This document shows positions 35,350 to 46,536 of a stretch of DNA of 64,000 nucleotides, piece by piece. How positions within the stretch are numbered: position 1 is the stretch's first letter; each line of letters opens with the position of its first letter. Source of the DNA: Hirsutella rhossiliensis (taxonomy: Eukaryota > Ascomycota > Sordariomycetes > Hypocreales > Ophiocordycipitaceae); assembly GCF_020360975.1 (NCBI RefSeq), contig NW_025408676.1, forward strand, positions 372,001 through 436,000, given 5' to 3'. The notes under the pieces were generated by a model that had not been told where the DNA came from, ran no database searches, and was given only the letters and a program-made list of their open reading frames with translations. The translations under genes were made by a program, and so were the position numbers.

Positions 35350-38300
35350 TATTACTTATATATAGCCTCTAGGGCTATAGTAAGGCTAGTAAGGGCCTAG
35401 GCCCTTATTAATAGTCCTAGCTAGCTATAGAGCCTAGCGGCTTATAACTAATTAAGGAAAGGGTAGCTATAAAGGTAAATAATAAAGGAAAGGTTAGTTT
35501 AGTTCCTCTTACGCGGTAATTTTCCCCCTTAAGGGCCCTAGGGCCCTTAAGTTACTCCTTTTTAAGCTACTTAGCTATCCTTATTTATATTTTAGCTAAG
35601 AAGGTTAAAAGGGCTTCCCTTCCTTCCTTAGAGCTATAAAGAATAAGTAAGCTAAGGGCCCCCTTTTATCTCTTAAAGGTCTAGTAAAGGACCTCTCTTT
35701 CCTTCTTATAGTTCGGGCATATTAAAATAAGGTGCCTAGCTATATACCTTCCTTAGCTATAGCGGTAGGTATCTCGGTTTACTTTATTAATCCTTTTTAA
35801 GAAGGAAAATAAAAAGCTAGCCTTAAAAAGGAGCTAGTAAAAGGCTAAGAGGGTCGGCCTAAGCCTCCTTATAAGGTCCTTTTCTAAGCTAAGGGCTAGG
35901 TAGGGGGTCTTTTAAATAGATATATAGTACTTACTTAGGCTCTTAGCCCTAAGGCCTTTAACCGCCTTAGTAGCCTAAAGTCCCTTTTAATAGTCCTTAG
36001 TAGCTTACTAGACCTCTCTTTATAAGTAGCTAATAAAAACTAAGGGGGTCCCTTAGGTAAGGGCCCTTAAGCCTTTTTTAACTAGCTAGTTAGCTAGCTT
36101 ATTACTAAAGATCCTTAGGTAGCTAGGGCATTAGTATAGCTATATATTATAAAAAGCTTTTAAGCTAAATAAGAGCCTTTTAATATATATAACTAAGTCC
36201 GAGAAACTTATAACCTTCTTTATAGCGGCTTAGCTATTTATAAAGATATAGGTATTTATAAGGGGGTTAAAAGGGCTAAGCTTTAAGGGCTAAGGCCTCT
36301 TAGCTAGGTCCTTTAAGACCCTTAGTATCGCGAATAGCTCTACGTTAGCTACTTTAATCGAGGGCCCTAAGTTCTTATGGTACGCTTTAATAGGCCTATT
36401 TTCTAAGCGTATTTTATAAAAAGAGTAAGCGTTAGTCTTTATAAAGGACCCCTTAAGGCACTTATTAAAGCTATTAGTAAAGAAAGCTAAGGGCTATAAC
36501 CTAAAGTCTTATAAGCTAGCTAAGCTAGCTAAGAGGTATTAATATTACTTCTTAGCTAAGGGCTTAAGGGCTTTTATTACTATAATAAGGGCCTTAAGCT
36601 CCTAGGCCTATAAGGGCTCCTAGCTAGCTTTCCTTCTTTCTAAGTTATAATTAGGTCTTATAAGGGCTACTAAGCCTTTAAGGAGGTAAAAGAGCTATAT
36701 ATATAGGTTAATATAGCTTAAGGCCCTTAGATTAAAGCTTAAGTTAGTAAGGTTATCTTATATAGCTAGGTTATAAGCTTGCCTTATAGGGTAACTAGGT
36801 AAGAAGTATAAGGTCTAGAGGGTATAAGAAAAGCATGCCCTTTTAAATCGTACTTTTAATAGCGGTAGGGCCGCTTTAGCTTTTAAACCCTTAATTAAGG
36901 ATCCTTTAAAGGCCCTTAAGACCTTTAAAAAAGCTTAGTTTTATAGCCTTTAAAAAGGCTTTATAAGGCTCTTAAGGGTCTAAGGCCCCTTATATTAAGG
37001 TTAGGCCCTATAGTCTATTATAGAGGTTATATAGGCTTAGTAAAGCTATTTAAAAGCTTTAAATAATAAGCCTTTTTATATAAAGGTTAAGCGGGATAGT
37101 CTTTTAAAGGTAGCTTATATAAAGGCTACCTTCTTTTTAATATATTATTTAAATAAGAGCCTAGAATTAAAGAAGACCCTTAGCTACTATACTAAGGGCT
37201 TTACCTTAAAAAATAAGCCTCCTATTATTATACCCTTTAAAATAAGCTATTATTACCTACTAAAGTAAATAAGTTTTATCTTTAAGGGGTTAAAGTAGAC
37301 CCCTTAGTCTTTAGCTTATTTAAATAGGTTAATAGCTATTACTTCTAGCTACTAAACGTTCTTCTTAGCTAAGGTTAATATTATAAAGATACTAAAGTTA
37401 TTTATATAAGATAGCTAGTATCCCTTAGCCGCTAGTATCCCTCTTATATATAAGAGGAATAAAATAAGGCTAATAAAGGACCCTTAAGGTACTCCTATTA
37501 CTAGGTCTATAAGGGGCTAAACTTACCCCTTAAAAGCTAGCTAGATCTTCCTTTTAGTAAGGAAGTAGTCTACCTAGCTTATAAGGGAATTAAAGGAGGT
37601 TTAATTCCCTTATAACCCTTATAAGCTATTCCTTTAATATAAAATTAAAGGCGCCCTTTATATTTAATAAGAGGGCACTAGTAATAGCTTTCTTATTAAA
37701 CTCCTACTTCTTTTAGATATAGTATAGAAGGAGGAAGGCTATATCTATAGCTAACTACTATTTTCGTCCCCTTAGCTATATAGGGTTTTAAAGCCTAGCT
37801 ATATTAGCTAAATAGCTTAGCTAGGTAGCGTATAGCTTTTTAAGGACCTTTCCTTAGTAGTTAAGTAAACTTATAACCTTATAAGCCTTAGGGATAGTAT
37901 AGTCTAGCTTATTTTACTTAGGAAGTATAATTCCTATAGCTTCTTTCTATACCTTAAGCTAGTATCCTTAGTTAAATAGAGCTTTATAGGCCCTATTAAA
38001 GACTATAGGGATAGCCTTATACGCGTATTAGATAGGGAGGAAGCTAAAAGAGTCTAGGCTAAGGGCTTTCTTATTAAAAGAGCTAAAAATAGCCCTCTTA
38101 ATCTTAGGGTCCTTTAGCTCTAGCTAGTCCTACTTAACCGTGCCCTTACTACTTATATAGCCTAGGGGCTCTTCTTTTTCTAGGCTCTAAGAGGGGCTAA
38201 AGGGAGGGCTAGGGCTAGGGTCTAGGGTTAGAAAAAGGGTTATTAAGAAGGCCTTATATTTTTCTATAAAGGTATTAGCTTTTACCTCTATCCTTTCTTT

Positions 38301-39713
38301 TATATATAAGATACTAAGAAGGGTAAGGTTAGCTCTAGCCTTAGTATAAAAAAGGCTATAAAAACATCCTTTCTTATTACTTTTATTAAGAAGCTTTCTT
38401 AGTATTACTTTTTAGTAGCCTTAATAGTATACTTAAAGCTATTTTAAGCCTTTATAAAGCTCTTCTAGCTCTCTTTATCCTAGGCTAGCCTATAAGCTTA
38501 TTAGGCTAAGCTTAGGGCTTTTTAAAAGTAAGTTAGCTTATTAGTTTACTAGGGCTTAGATCCTTTATAAGGCCTCCTTTTTAGTATTGCTATATTTAAG
38601 GCCTTTATAAGGGTTCTTATTAAAAGGGAAGCTATCCTTTTTAAGTTATCTCTTTTTATAGTCCTCTTTATAGCTATAAGGAGGTCTTATTCCTTCTTAG
38701 CTAAGTATTTTAAAAACACCTTTTAGTTTACTTTCCTATAATTATAAGTAGTAGGCCTAGCTAGTAGTAGCCTATTAAGGCCCCTTAAGCTAGCTTTAAA
38801 GGCTATAGGCTTATAATCTAAGCTTATAGCCTCTAGGAAGCGGAAGTTAGCCTAGGTTAGCTATTTAAAGGGGCTATAAAAACCAAGGTCTATAACTAAG
38901 GCCTCTTTTAAGCCTTTCCTTTAATAAGTGCTTTCTATAGCTACCTTAAGGTCTATTAATAAAGGAGCCTTATAGTAGTCGAGCTAGTTAATAAGGGCTT
39001 CTACCTTATAAGCTTTAAAGGGTTTTATAAAAAGGTTCTAATAAAGGTAGTATAAGTTAAAGTCCTTTACTAATAAAAAGGGCTACTATAGGAGCTAGGC
39101 TATTAGTAATAGCCTTTTTATTATAAGGGGCCCTTACTAGCCTTAGCTAGCTAGGGCCCCTTTAACCTCTTTTTCGTTATATAAGTTAATAAAGGTAAAT
39201 AGCTTAGCGCCTTTTACCTTTATAGCCTATATATTAAGATCGTAAAAGAGGTTAAAGCTAGGGCTAGCTTCTATTTAAGCTTCCTTCCTCTTATAAGCTA
39301 TAACCTTAAGCCTCTTAGTAAGCTTAGGAAAGTTAGTAAAGGGGATAGGGGTTATAACGTTATAGGCTAGATACTATATAAGGATATAGCTATTATCGAT
39401 CTTATAAAGGTAAGGCTCTTATAATAAGATAAGGTCCGTTCTTATTTCTAGGGCTTACTTTAAGATTAATAGGTTAGCTATTTCCTACCTATTAGTATTA
39501 TACTATATAATATTAATAGGGTCGTAGTTAGGCCTAGGGGGCCTAAGGGGCTTTAAGGACCTTATAAGTATAAGGGGGCTAAGGCTATTAAGTATTAGTT
39601 ATTCCCTTATAAACTTTATATTATACTTTACTAGTTATAAGGTACTCTCCCTTATAGTTATAGTATTAGACCTTAAAATAAGAGTAGCCTTAGCTAGCCT
39701 TATAGCTAAGGTA
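35350..39713 (-). pseudogene. LINE-1 ORF2: endonuclease, RT, RNase H
   Basis: Reading from high to low coordinates, an AP-type endonuclease comes first (ILLQEPYL-like motif near 39430; a GDFNLYY-like motif near 39060-39080, now KDFN). Reverse transcriptase follows: ALLLDIKGAFD-like motif A near 37650 and the catalytic YIDDF box near 37390-37405, now YINNF. RNase H lies at about 36230-36480 with a conserved VANVELFAIL-like block. Near the C-terminus at about 35700-35760 is a zinc-finger-like CP-ending motif (RY…GRYTARHLIL-CP), common in this clade. Stops are TAG/TAA. The polyprotein makes and integrates the LINE DNA copy by target-primed reverse transcription; this copy is dead. Confidence 0.85.
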
Positions 39714-39718
39714 GTTAT

Positions 39719-39887
39719 TATAAGAGTCTAGGCGTTGCCTAGATAGTTAATAAGTATAGTTAATTAATAAGCTAGGCAGCTTAGTTAATTCGTTACCTTT
39801 TATCGCGTGCGTGCAATACGCCGTACGTAGTAGAGGGGGGTAGTAGCGCGACCACAGCCTATGCCCTCTTAGGTCTACTCTATAATA
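39719..39887 (+). repeat. TRIM-like left terminal repeat (169 bp)
   Basis: Less mutated than the right copy; for example TATCGCGTGCGTGCAATACG here against TATTACGTGCGTGTAATACG there. The differences are RIP-type transitions. Confidence 0.88.
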
Positions 39888-40096
39888 TATTAACTAAGCT
39901 ACCTACTAGTCGTAGGTTCGAGTCCCCGTGCGTGAGGCTAGATAGGCGCGCATGCATACGGGCGCCGCAGCCTAGAGGCGTGTGCATGGCGCAGGCAGCG
40001 GGGGATCTCAACCTAGGCTAATAGGTGGTGCGGCACCTAGGGGTAATAGCCTATTAACTAAGGGAGTAACGGAAGAGAGCGCGGGAAGAAACTATA
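39888..40096. other. TRIM-like element middle with pol III B-box-like site
   Basis: GC-rich and free of RIP, in contrast to the terminal repeats and the LINE around it. GGTTCGAGTCC at 39915-39925 fits the tRNA-type B box (GGTTCGANTCC). The bases around it do not pair as a T stem beyond two pairs, so this is not a tRNA gene. It may be a chance match or a relic of tRNA-derived sequence. Confidence 0.6.
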
Positions 40097-40265
40097 TATA
40101 AGAGTCTAGGCGTTGCCTAGATAGTTAATAAGTGTAGTTAATTAATAAGCTAGGCAGCTTAGTTAATTCGTTACCTTTTATTACGTGCGTGTAATACGCC
40201 GTATATAGTAGAGGGGGGTAGTAGCGCGACTATAGCCTATGCCCTCTTAGGTCTACTCTATAATA
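40097..40265 (+). repeat. TRIM-like right terminal repeat (169 bp)
   Basis: Same length and ends as the left repeat, with more C-to-T and G-to-A changes. TSD GTTAT follows at 40266-40270. Confidence 0.88.
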
Positions 40266-42740
40266 GTTATAGTCCTTAGTTAAGTGCTTTTCTAGGTAAA
40301 AGGTATACTTAATAAGCTACCGGTAGGTCTAGGGGTTATAGCTAAAGGAAAGGCACTTATAGTACTATATATATATAGTATATTCCTTATAGGCCTTAAC
40401 TCGAATTTATAGACCTATTATATAAAGGCTTTTTTTCCGGTATTCGGCCCTTAAAGCCTTTAAAGGGACTATAAAGACGACCGATCCTACCTTCTACGTT
40501 AGGCCTAGGGTGCTTAGCTACCTAGGCTGCCCTAGGATATCGATCCTACTAAAGGTTTTAGCTTTTATAGCGAAGATATTAAGGATAAGGGTCTTTAGGA
40601 GGTTAGGAACTCTCTAGGCTACTAGCTTAGTCTAGCTAGTAAGAAGGTCGGCCGATTTAATAGGTAGCTCCTTAAGGTATAAGGACTACTTCTCTCGCTA
40701 CTCTAAAAGCTTCTTTATTATATATAGGGCCTTTATCGTTATAACTATATTACCTCTATTTAAGGTTAATAGAGCTAATATAGCTAGTTCCCTTATAGCT
40801 TTATTAAGCTCGTTATAAAGTATAATAAGGTTAATAGTTAGTATTAGTAATTCCTTTTTTAGCTTTAGGATAAGTTAAAAGTCCTCTTTTATATTCTTCT
40901 TAGCTAAGGCCTTAGCTATAGTCTTAGCTAGGGCTTTCGCCGGAGCCCTAGCTAGGGCCTTAGCCGGGGCCTTAGGCGCCTTCTTTATAGTAACCTTAGC
41001 TTAGGAGCTCGCTTCGAGGTTTCCTTAGGTAGCCCTAGGCTACTAAGCGGCCTTAGGCTAGTATAAGGGCTATTATAAGGGCTATTAGCGGTCCGGGGTC
41101 CTTATAGCTGCCTTCTTAAGCCCTTTTATAAGGGTCTTATAAAAGTGTTCGATTTTTTAGGCTTCCTTAAGGGCTTAGAGGGCCTACTAAAGGAAGCCCT
41201 AGGCCCGGTCCTTAAGGAAGGGGTGCTAGGGCTAGGGCTAGGTCTATTATAAGCGTTAAAACATAGGTCGGATAAGTATAAGGCTAATAAGGCTACTAAG
41301 TATAGCTCTCTTTTACCCCTTTACTTCCTTTAAAGGCTAGTTAGGCTAAAAGTAGCTAGCCTAAGGTAGGGCTAGGCTAGGCCTAAAGAGGCTAGTCTTT
41401 AATATAAGCTAAGTATTATCTTTTATTTAGATATCCTCTAAGTCCTAGTCTTAGGTCCTAGGCCTTTCTTCTAGGGTCCTTAGAAAGCGTTAGCCTTCTA
41501 GAGCTTCTTTTAAGTAGGCCCTAGCCTTTAAGGTACTTATTTCGACCCTTAAGGTAAAGGGGGGGGGGGGTTAAAGTTAAAGGGGCCCTCCTTATATCTA
41601 AGCTAGGGTCCTAAGTTAGGTCCGGGCTTAGTCTTATTAGTAGGGGGGGGTATATACCCTTAGTTAGCGAGGGTAAGGAAGAGTTTTCTACTTATATAAG
41701 GGAGAACCTCGCTTAATTTATAATCTTTAGTAGTATATTATATACCCGCTAGTAGCTATATAAGGCTATACTTAAGGGGGCGTAATACGCTATTCGCGAT
41801 AGTTCTAAGTATATACTTTTTCTATATTTTAAGCTTAGTTTCGAAAAGTTAGCTAAGAAGATATAAGTTATATTTTCCCTTATCTATAATTATAATATTT
41901 AAAGTTAAAGGGAAATTTACCTAGTTATAAGTTATAATATATCTATAATACTACTTATAGTATATTAAGGAAACTCCTAAGAAAATATAGCTAATTAAGA
42001 GTACCTTAATAAGCTTACGCTTAGTTATACTATACTCTTTAATAACCGTCCTAAAATAATATATATACTAAAGCTTATAAGGGATAACCCCTTAGGCCTT
42101 AACTAGGTAAGCTTTAGCCTTAGATTAAGTATATATTTTTATAGGAGCGCGACCGCTTTATACCGCCGCTTAAGTACCCTTATCTCTAGCGCCGCCGTTC
42201 TTAGGTTTATTAGTAAGAGGAGTTAAATCGCGGCCGTTTCTATTATTACTATTATTATTATCTTAGCCCTTATTTAGCTAAGCCTCGTCGTTAATATTGG
42301 CCTACTTATTCTAAGGAGCGGCCTAGGCGATAATCTCTTATTAGCTAGAGCCGCCCTATTAAAATAAAGTAGCTAGGTTATCGGTACTTACCTAAGAGCG
42401 CCTAAGTATAATCTCCTTATTAGTATTAATATCGCTAATAAGGGTAATAGACTTATAAGTTTCCTAACCTATAGAGGTAGGCTTATTAGTAGTCGGAGTT
42501 AAGGTATTTAGTAGGGTAATAGGGGCACGACCCTTACTAACGTTACGTCTTAAACTAGAAGTCTCCTAAGACTAAGATTCCCTTATACCTTTCTTAGCTT
42601 TCTTTACTAAGGGGGAACTAGCGTCGCTATAAGACTTCTAGGCTAATTATTATACTTTAAGGGCGAACCTACTACTACCTACTCTTATATATAGTATAGG
42701 AAATTAGCGTTATAGTTCTTTATCTTTTTTAGTATAAAAG
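40266..42740 (-). pseudogene. LINE-1 ORF1: gag-like RNA-binding protein
   Basis: Runs from about 42740 down to the TRIM-like insertion point. The N-terminal part is polar and low-complexity (Ser, Asn, Gln rich). A proline-rich stretch corresponds to plus-strand G runs at 41559-41570 and 41643-41650. A coiled-coil-like region (EISTLKARAYLKEALEG) lies near 41500. Near the C-terminus, at about 40270-40345, is a zinc-knuckle block (CLSFGHNPQTC-like with further Cys/His pattern) typical of Tad1-type ORF1 proteins. The TRIM-like element is inserted just after this knuckle, so the end of ORF1 and its junction with ORF2 are split. Stops are TAG/TAA. Confidence 0.72.
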
Positions 42741-42750
42741 GTATTATTAT

Positions 42751-43125
42751 TAATAAATCGTTAATAAAAAGCAAGTTAAAAAGGTATAAGGGATTAATAA
42801 AAAAAGGTATAAAACTCTATAGTAATTATAAGCGGAAGAGTTAAAGAAGAAAAGAAAATAAAAGAAGTAAGAGATATATATATACGCTCTTTATATTATA
42901 GTTATACGGCTAATATATAGGCGATACTATAATAGTTACTTAGCGGTAACCGCTAATATAATAACTATTAACGTTATAGAGTATAAACTAATATATACTT
43001 ATATAAGCGTATACGCGCGATATATAACTAAAACTAGCTCTCTTCTTAACTAAATATATATAGTATAGTAAAAGGAATATATATTAAAGATATAGCTAAG
43101 ACGTCTATATAGGAGGGGAGATAAT
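42751..43125. other. Gypsy-2 sequence before the 3' LTR
   Basis: AT-rich stretch between the LINE 5' end and the Gypsy-2 3' LTR. It ends in a purine-rich run (AGGAGGGGAGATAAT), the likely polypurine tract. No gene seen. Confidence 0.6.
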
Positions 43126-43384
43126 TATAAGAGCGCTACTAAGAGGTATAGGCTAATAAAGCACTCGGGTATATAGTATTAATATATCGGTAGGGTATTA
43201 GTAGGGAATTATACCTACCCCGCTTATATATTATAGACTACTCGCTTTTCCGATAAAAGAGGAGAAATGCCTCTTCTCGTAAGCTTTAGTCTTACGATAA
43301 GGAGAACATAGTATATATAGCGTAGTACCTCTAGCTATCTCTACTACCTAACTAATCGTACCGTGATATATGTTCCCTTATAAT
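43126..43384 (+). repeat. Gypsy-2 3' LTR (259 bp)
   Basis: Starts TATAAGAGCG and ends CCCTTATAAT. It is the least mutated of the three copies and shows the empty insertion site for Copia-3 (ATAGG at 43148-43152). Confidence 0.9.
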
Positions 43385-46300
43385 CTATAAACTTACTTAA
43401 TTAAAAGTAACTTTAAATAAAAATCTACTAAGTTATTTTAAGCTAGTCTAGGTACCTAGCTTTACCTAAAGTACATACTAATAACCTATAAGTAATTATA
43501 GTCTTTTATCTTAAAACCTATTTCTACCTATAAACTAGACTAAAAAGTTTAGGCGGCCTATTAGTAGCCACGGGCGCCTACTTTTAAAGTCTAGCGGCAG
43601 CTAAGGCAGCGCGTGTTGTTATACACGTGCTTGTGCGGTGATTGGTCCCGTTATCCCGTCCATGATGAACAGCTTGTCTTCACGCCGTGCTCGGCTCTTC
43701 GGCATGGGGCCAGAAACTTGGGACCGGATCCAGTGCGTGTCGTCTTGAGACCCAAGGGGATGAGGTTGGAGAGACAGATGCTATGCTCGCTGCTGCCTGG
43801 CACTAGCGGCCTGTCTCCTTCGTTGACCGTCGCCGTCGGGACTGGGGCAAGCGCTTTAGCTCGCGGGCAAGGAGCTCGTCGTAGATGTTGGTAGCGATTG
43901 TTCTGCCCGCCGTCTTGAAAGGTGCCGTGCAGGATGACTTCGACCACAGGACAATGATAACTTGGCATGAGTGGTGCCGTGTTAGCCGGACTTAGAATGC
44001 GGGACATGGGTCGTGTACTTGATCTAGAGCGGCAGGCACTTTGCGGACAACCCGGCCTCCCGCTAGCCACACCCCCGTATCTCCGCGAGCGATCCCTGCT
44101 CCTCCGTCCTGATAGTGCTGTAATACTTCAGAGGGCCACTTCAAAAGTCAAGACTTACTACTGCTTATACCTTAAGAGTTTACCAACTTTACTTGCACGC
44201 TTGGGTCGCTATACCAGCCCCCTCAAGGATTCTGTTGCAGTCTCTCTCTGTGCGTTACTTGGCACATCCTAATAAGCCGAAAGAGAAGTGAGACCACCTT
44301 GTAATAAGTTTAGTAGACTTATAAAGAGAGAGACCAGAGATTATTTTATCGTATTCGGCATATTTGATACTAATAGAACCTTTGGACTCTGTTCGACGGC
44401 ATGTATCAGTCAGGCCACGAGGCTAGCCCCTGAATGACTCCCCTAGCAGCAAGACTCACAAAGGACATGACTTATGTATAGGGACATCTCACTTCCTCCT
44501 TTTGGCTAGATATCTATGCCCGCATGGGGTATCTGTAGCTATATAGACTCCTCGCTCCCCGATCGATAGACCAAGGCATCTATCTCTGTTTTCGCCTACG
44601 TGTGGCCTATTCTTCTTCCACTATACCCTCAAGCCCCTATTCCCACTGCTTGAGACTATCAGCTATAGCGACTGAAAATATAACTCTAAGACGACAATTC
44701 TCTTTCCTGCTATAGCAAGAGGAGAATAATCACTTCTGCAAAGAGCGCTATTTACAAGCAGTAGCTTGCTGTGCCGCTACTGCGGTTGACTCTACAATCT
44801 TGTCCTGCGCATTTGTGCTACAAAAGCTCGCGTCTTGTAATTCAATTTCGCTGTCATCAGTAATGCCCGGCAGCGGCAAGGACGGCTACCCATGCCAGAC
44901 CATGCAGCGCTGACCGTGTCCAAAGTCTTCCCCATGTACACACGGGTTTCATTCACAACGACTTTGGGATACATACATGGTGGCCGAAAAGATGGTGTGA
45001 AGCACAAGCACGTGTGGCGGCTTGTAATTGTTCCTCTAGTTTGCTTGCAGCCAGCTCAACTACACTTGGGTGTCATTTATGCATATGCATCTTCAACATA
45101 CATTACTAAAGTGCGTCTCGAAAAGGAGGCCATTTAGAGACGTAAGGTTGGCTCTAACTGTTAATCTTTATAAGCAGTTCTATTTTAGGGCATTATATAA
45201 TTAGCTTGAGTTAGAGTCTTCGTTAGGAACATCCTTCTCTATTTATAGATTACTACCTTGCCTACCTTGCACTTGACGATATTCGTGCTCTTGTACCGTC
45301 ATAGTAATTAGAAACTAAACGTCCCGCAGCAGAGAAGTGGCTTTAGAGCAATAAAAAGCGTGATTAATCTGGGTCATCCAGAGAGAAACGAGAAACATAA
45401 TGGAGGTTGCATATGGTGCGGCTGTGCAGATTGTGCACAGCGGATTCAGCATATGGTGGATACCCGTACAACAGCGAGCAAATCGACGACCGAAAGCGAT
45501 CTAGGTAGGGAGTTAACGTTCCCGTCAGTTCCTCCCATATATGCAGGAAGCCCGTCCTAGTTTTAGCATTCAATCTATATATATTACCGTAAATGCATTG
45601 TTCCCTACGTTGTGCGATGTTGCTATCAGAGCGGGTCCGGCTGAATGCATAGGACTAGAGACATATCAAGTAGGTCGCAATATCCAACAACCGAGGGGCG
45701 GGGCGTAAGAGTGGAAAGACGATCTAGCTGGCAAGAGGAGAAAAAAGAGAATACAGCATTGCGTGCTGGAAGTTTAACGGCTCAGCATTAGCCTAACGTT
45801 ATTCCATACATATGCGCTAGACGCCGTGGTAAATTCTCGTTTGCAAATACCACCTACACATGTCCGGAGTCTGTAAGATTGGGTCTCGAGAGGACAAAGG
45901 AAAGCACATAAGCCAACAGTCACATTGCATAATTCCAAGAGTGGTGATAAAGGGGCCGAGGGGTCATTCCTCTTTTACCGATCGGAAGCACATGACAAGC
46001 AAGGCCTTGCGTCATCGAACGTGTTATTGGTTGGTATTATTCCGACGATAACCGTTTTCATTTAATTCCCACCTGTTTCAAAGCCGACCATGGCCGCTAA
46101 AGACGATGATGCTTGCAGCTGCGGGGTCAAGGTAGTTTTCATATGCATCGACATGGCCATGGGACTGTAGCATCTGCAATATGCCGTGCGAGGGCACAAC
46201 TAAATACTACCCTTAAGCTCACCGGCTGCCAGTGTGGGTCGACTACCCGCAGAACATCGAGGATTAGCTTGGTTATAAAAGGCACTCGCAGAAATTGGGT

Positions 46301-46421
46301 CGTAGCACCTATCGTTAGTATTTCAACTTGAGAAACAAGTAAGGGTCTCGACTTCAGCAGCCATTATACAAGGAAATATCAGCTCGAGCTGTTAATAATA
46401 ACCCGAGTAGGATGAAAAAAC
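43385..46421. other. RIP-free island, left part; no supported gene
   Basis: From about 43560 the base composition becomes balanced and CpA/TpG are normal, so this is single-copy DNA. Overlapping frames at 43613-44272 (plus) and 43651-44070 (minus) exclude each other and show no domain. A minus-strand frame near 43860-43905 reads RTIATNIYDELLARELKRLP, which looks protein-like, but it stops soon on both sides and may be a gene relic. Short frames at 44792-46331 look accidental. The sequence could hold regulatory DNA of the gene at 46537 or a decayed gene. Confidence 0.55.
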
Positions 46422-46428
46422 TATATAA
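46422..46428 (+). promoter_or_regulatory. TATA box of the secreted-protein gene
   Basis: TATATAA lies 109 to 115 bp upstream of the ATG at 46537, in a suitable place for a fungal core promoter. Confidence 0.55.
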
Positions 46429-46536
46429 GGGGGGTAAATTCAAGAAGAAATCACCTATTGCATTCGTCGCACACATTCTCGCCCTTGCCAGCTTTTCTGC
46501 AGCAGTGACCACGTTAAAAACCCTAAAGCTTCCAAA

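Larger units (their letters stand above)
39719..40265 (+). mobile_element. TRIM-like miniature LTR element (547 bp)
   Basis: Two direct repeats of exactly 169 bp (39719-39887 and 40097-40265) flank a 209-bp middle without coding capacity. The repeats start TATAAGAGTC and end CTCTATAATA. A perfect TSD GTTAT lies at 39714-39718 and 40266-40270. The uninterrupted LINE-2 copy shows the empty site with one GTTAT at 51154-51158. A purine-rich tract (GGGAAGAAA) precedes the second repeat, which suggests plus orientation. This is the layout of terminal-repeat retrotransposons in miniature. It must borrow enzymes from a larger element; I could not name the partner. Confidence 0.88.
35325..42750 (-). 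mobile_element. LINE-1: Tad1-like non-LTR retrotransposon
   Basis: Near full-length minus-strand LINE of about 6.9 kb once the TRIM-like insert is removed. It has ORF1 (gag-like with zinc knuckles) at 40266-42740 and ORF2 (endonuclease, reverse transcriptase, RNase H, terminal zinc finger) at 35350-39713. The 3' end is at about 35325-35340, next to a T-rich run (A-rich on the element strand). Two separate ORFs plus an RNase H domain fit the fungal Tad1 clade. It is inserted in Gypsy-2. RIP is moderate. Ends are approximate because no TSD could be fixed. Confidence 0.85.
22489..43384 (+). mobile_element. Gypsy-2: second chromodomain LTR retrotransposon, multiply nested
   Basis: Two 259-bp LTRs define it: the 5' LTR is split by Copia-3 (22489-22515 plus 28862-29093) and the 3' LTR is at 43126-43384. 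Gag, protease, reverse transcriptase, integrase and a chromodomain-like end lie at 29400-34330 on the plus strand. Inserted in it are Copia-3, a 203-bp solo LTR and a minus-strand LINE carrying a TRIM-like element. The LTR start is TATAAGAGCG. The outer TSD is unclear (TTTTA on the left). Confidence 0.88.

Noticed and set aside
39915..39925. tRNA gene at the B-box match in the TRIM-like element
   Set aside because: The T stem has only two pairs, no acceptor or anticodon stem can be drawn, and no A box lies at the right distance.
38190..41240. Telomere-like AGGGCTAGGG repeats
   Set aside because: They are short, lie inside LINE ORF2 and ORF1 coding sequence and follow its codons; no (TTAGGG)n array is present.
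1..43384. Absence of TGA stops as proof of coding frames
   Set aside because: RIP changes TG to TA, so TGA becomes TAA everywhere; the argument has no value here and was not used.
43613..44272. Overlapping frames on both strands as genes
   Set aside because: The plus (43613-43894, 43967-44272) and minus (43651-44070) frames contradict each other, show no domain and no conserved start context.
46090..46330. Possible spliced mini-gene with a CSCG motif
   Set aside because: An ATG at 46090, a GT at 46132 and an AG before TGTGGG near 46233 could give a short Cys-containing peptide, but the splice sites are weak and nothing else supports it.
44792..46331. Several short frames in the island
   Set aside because: 60-80-codon frames on both strands, overlapping in pairs (44792-45137, 45360-45573), are expected by chance in balanced DNA.
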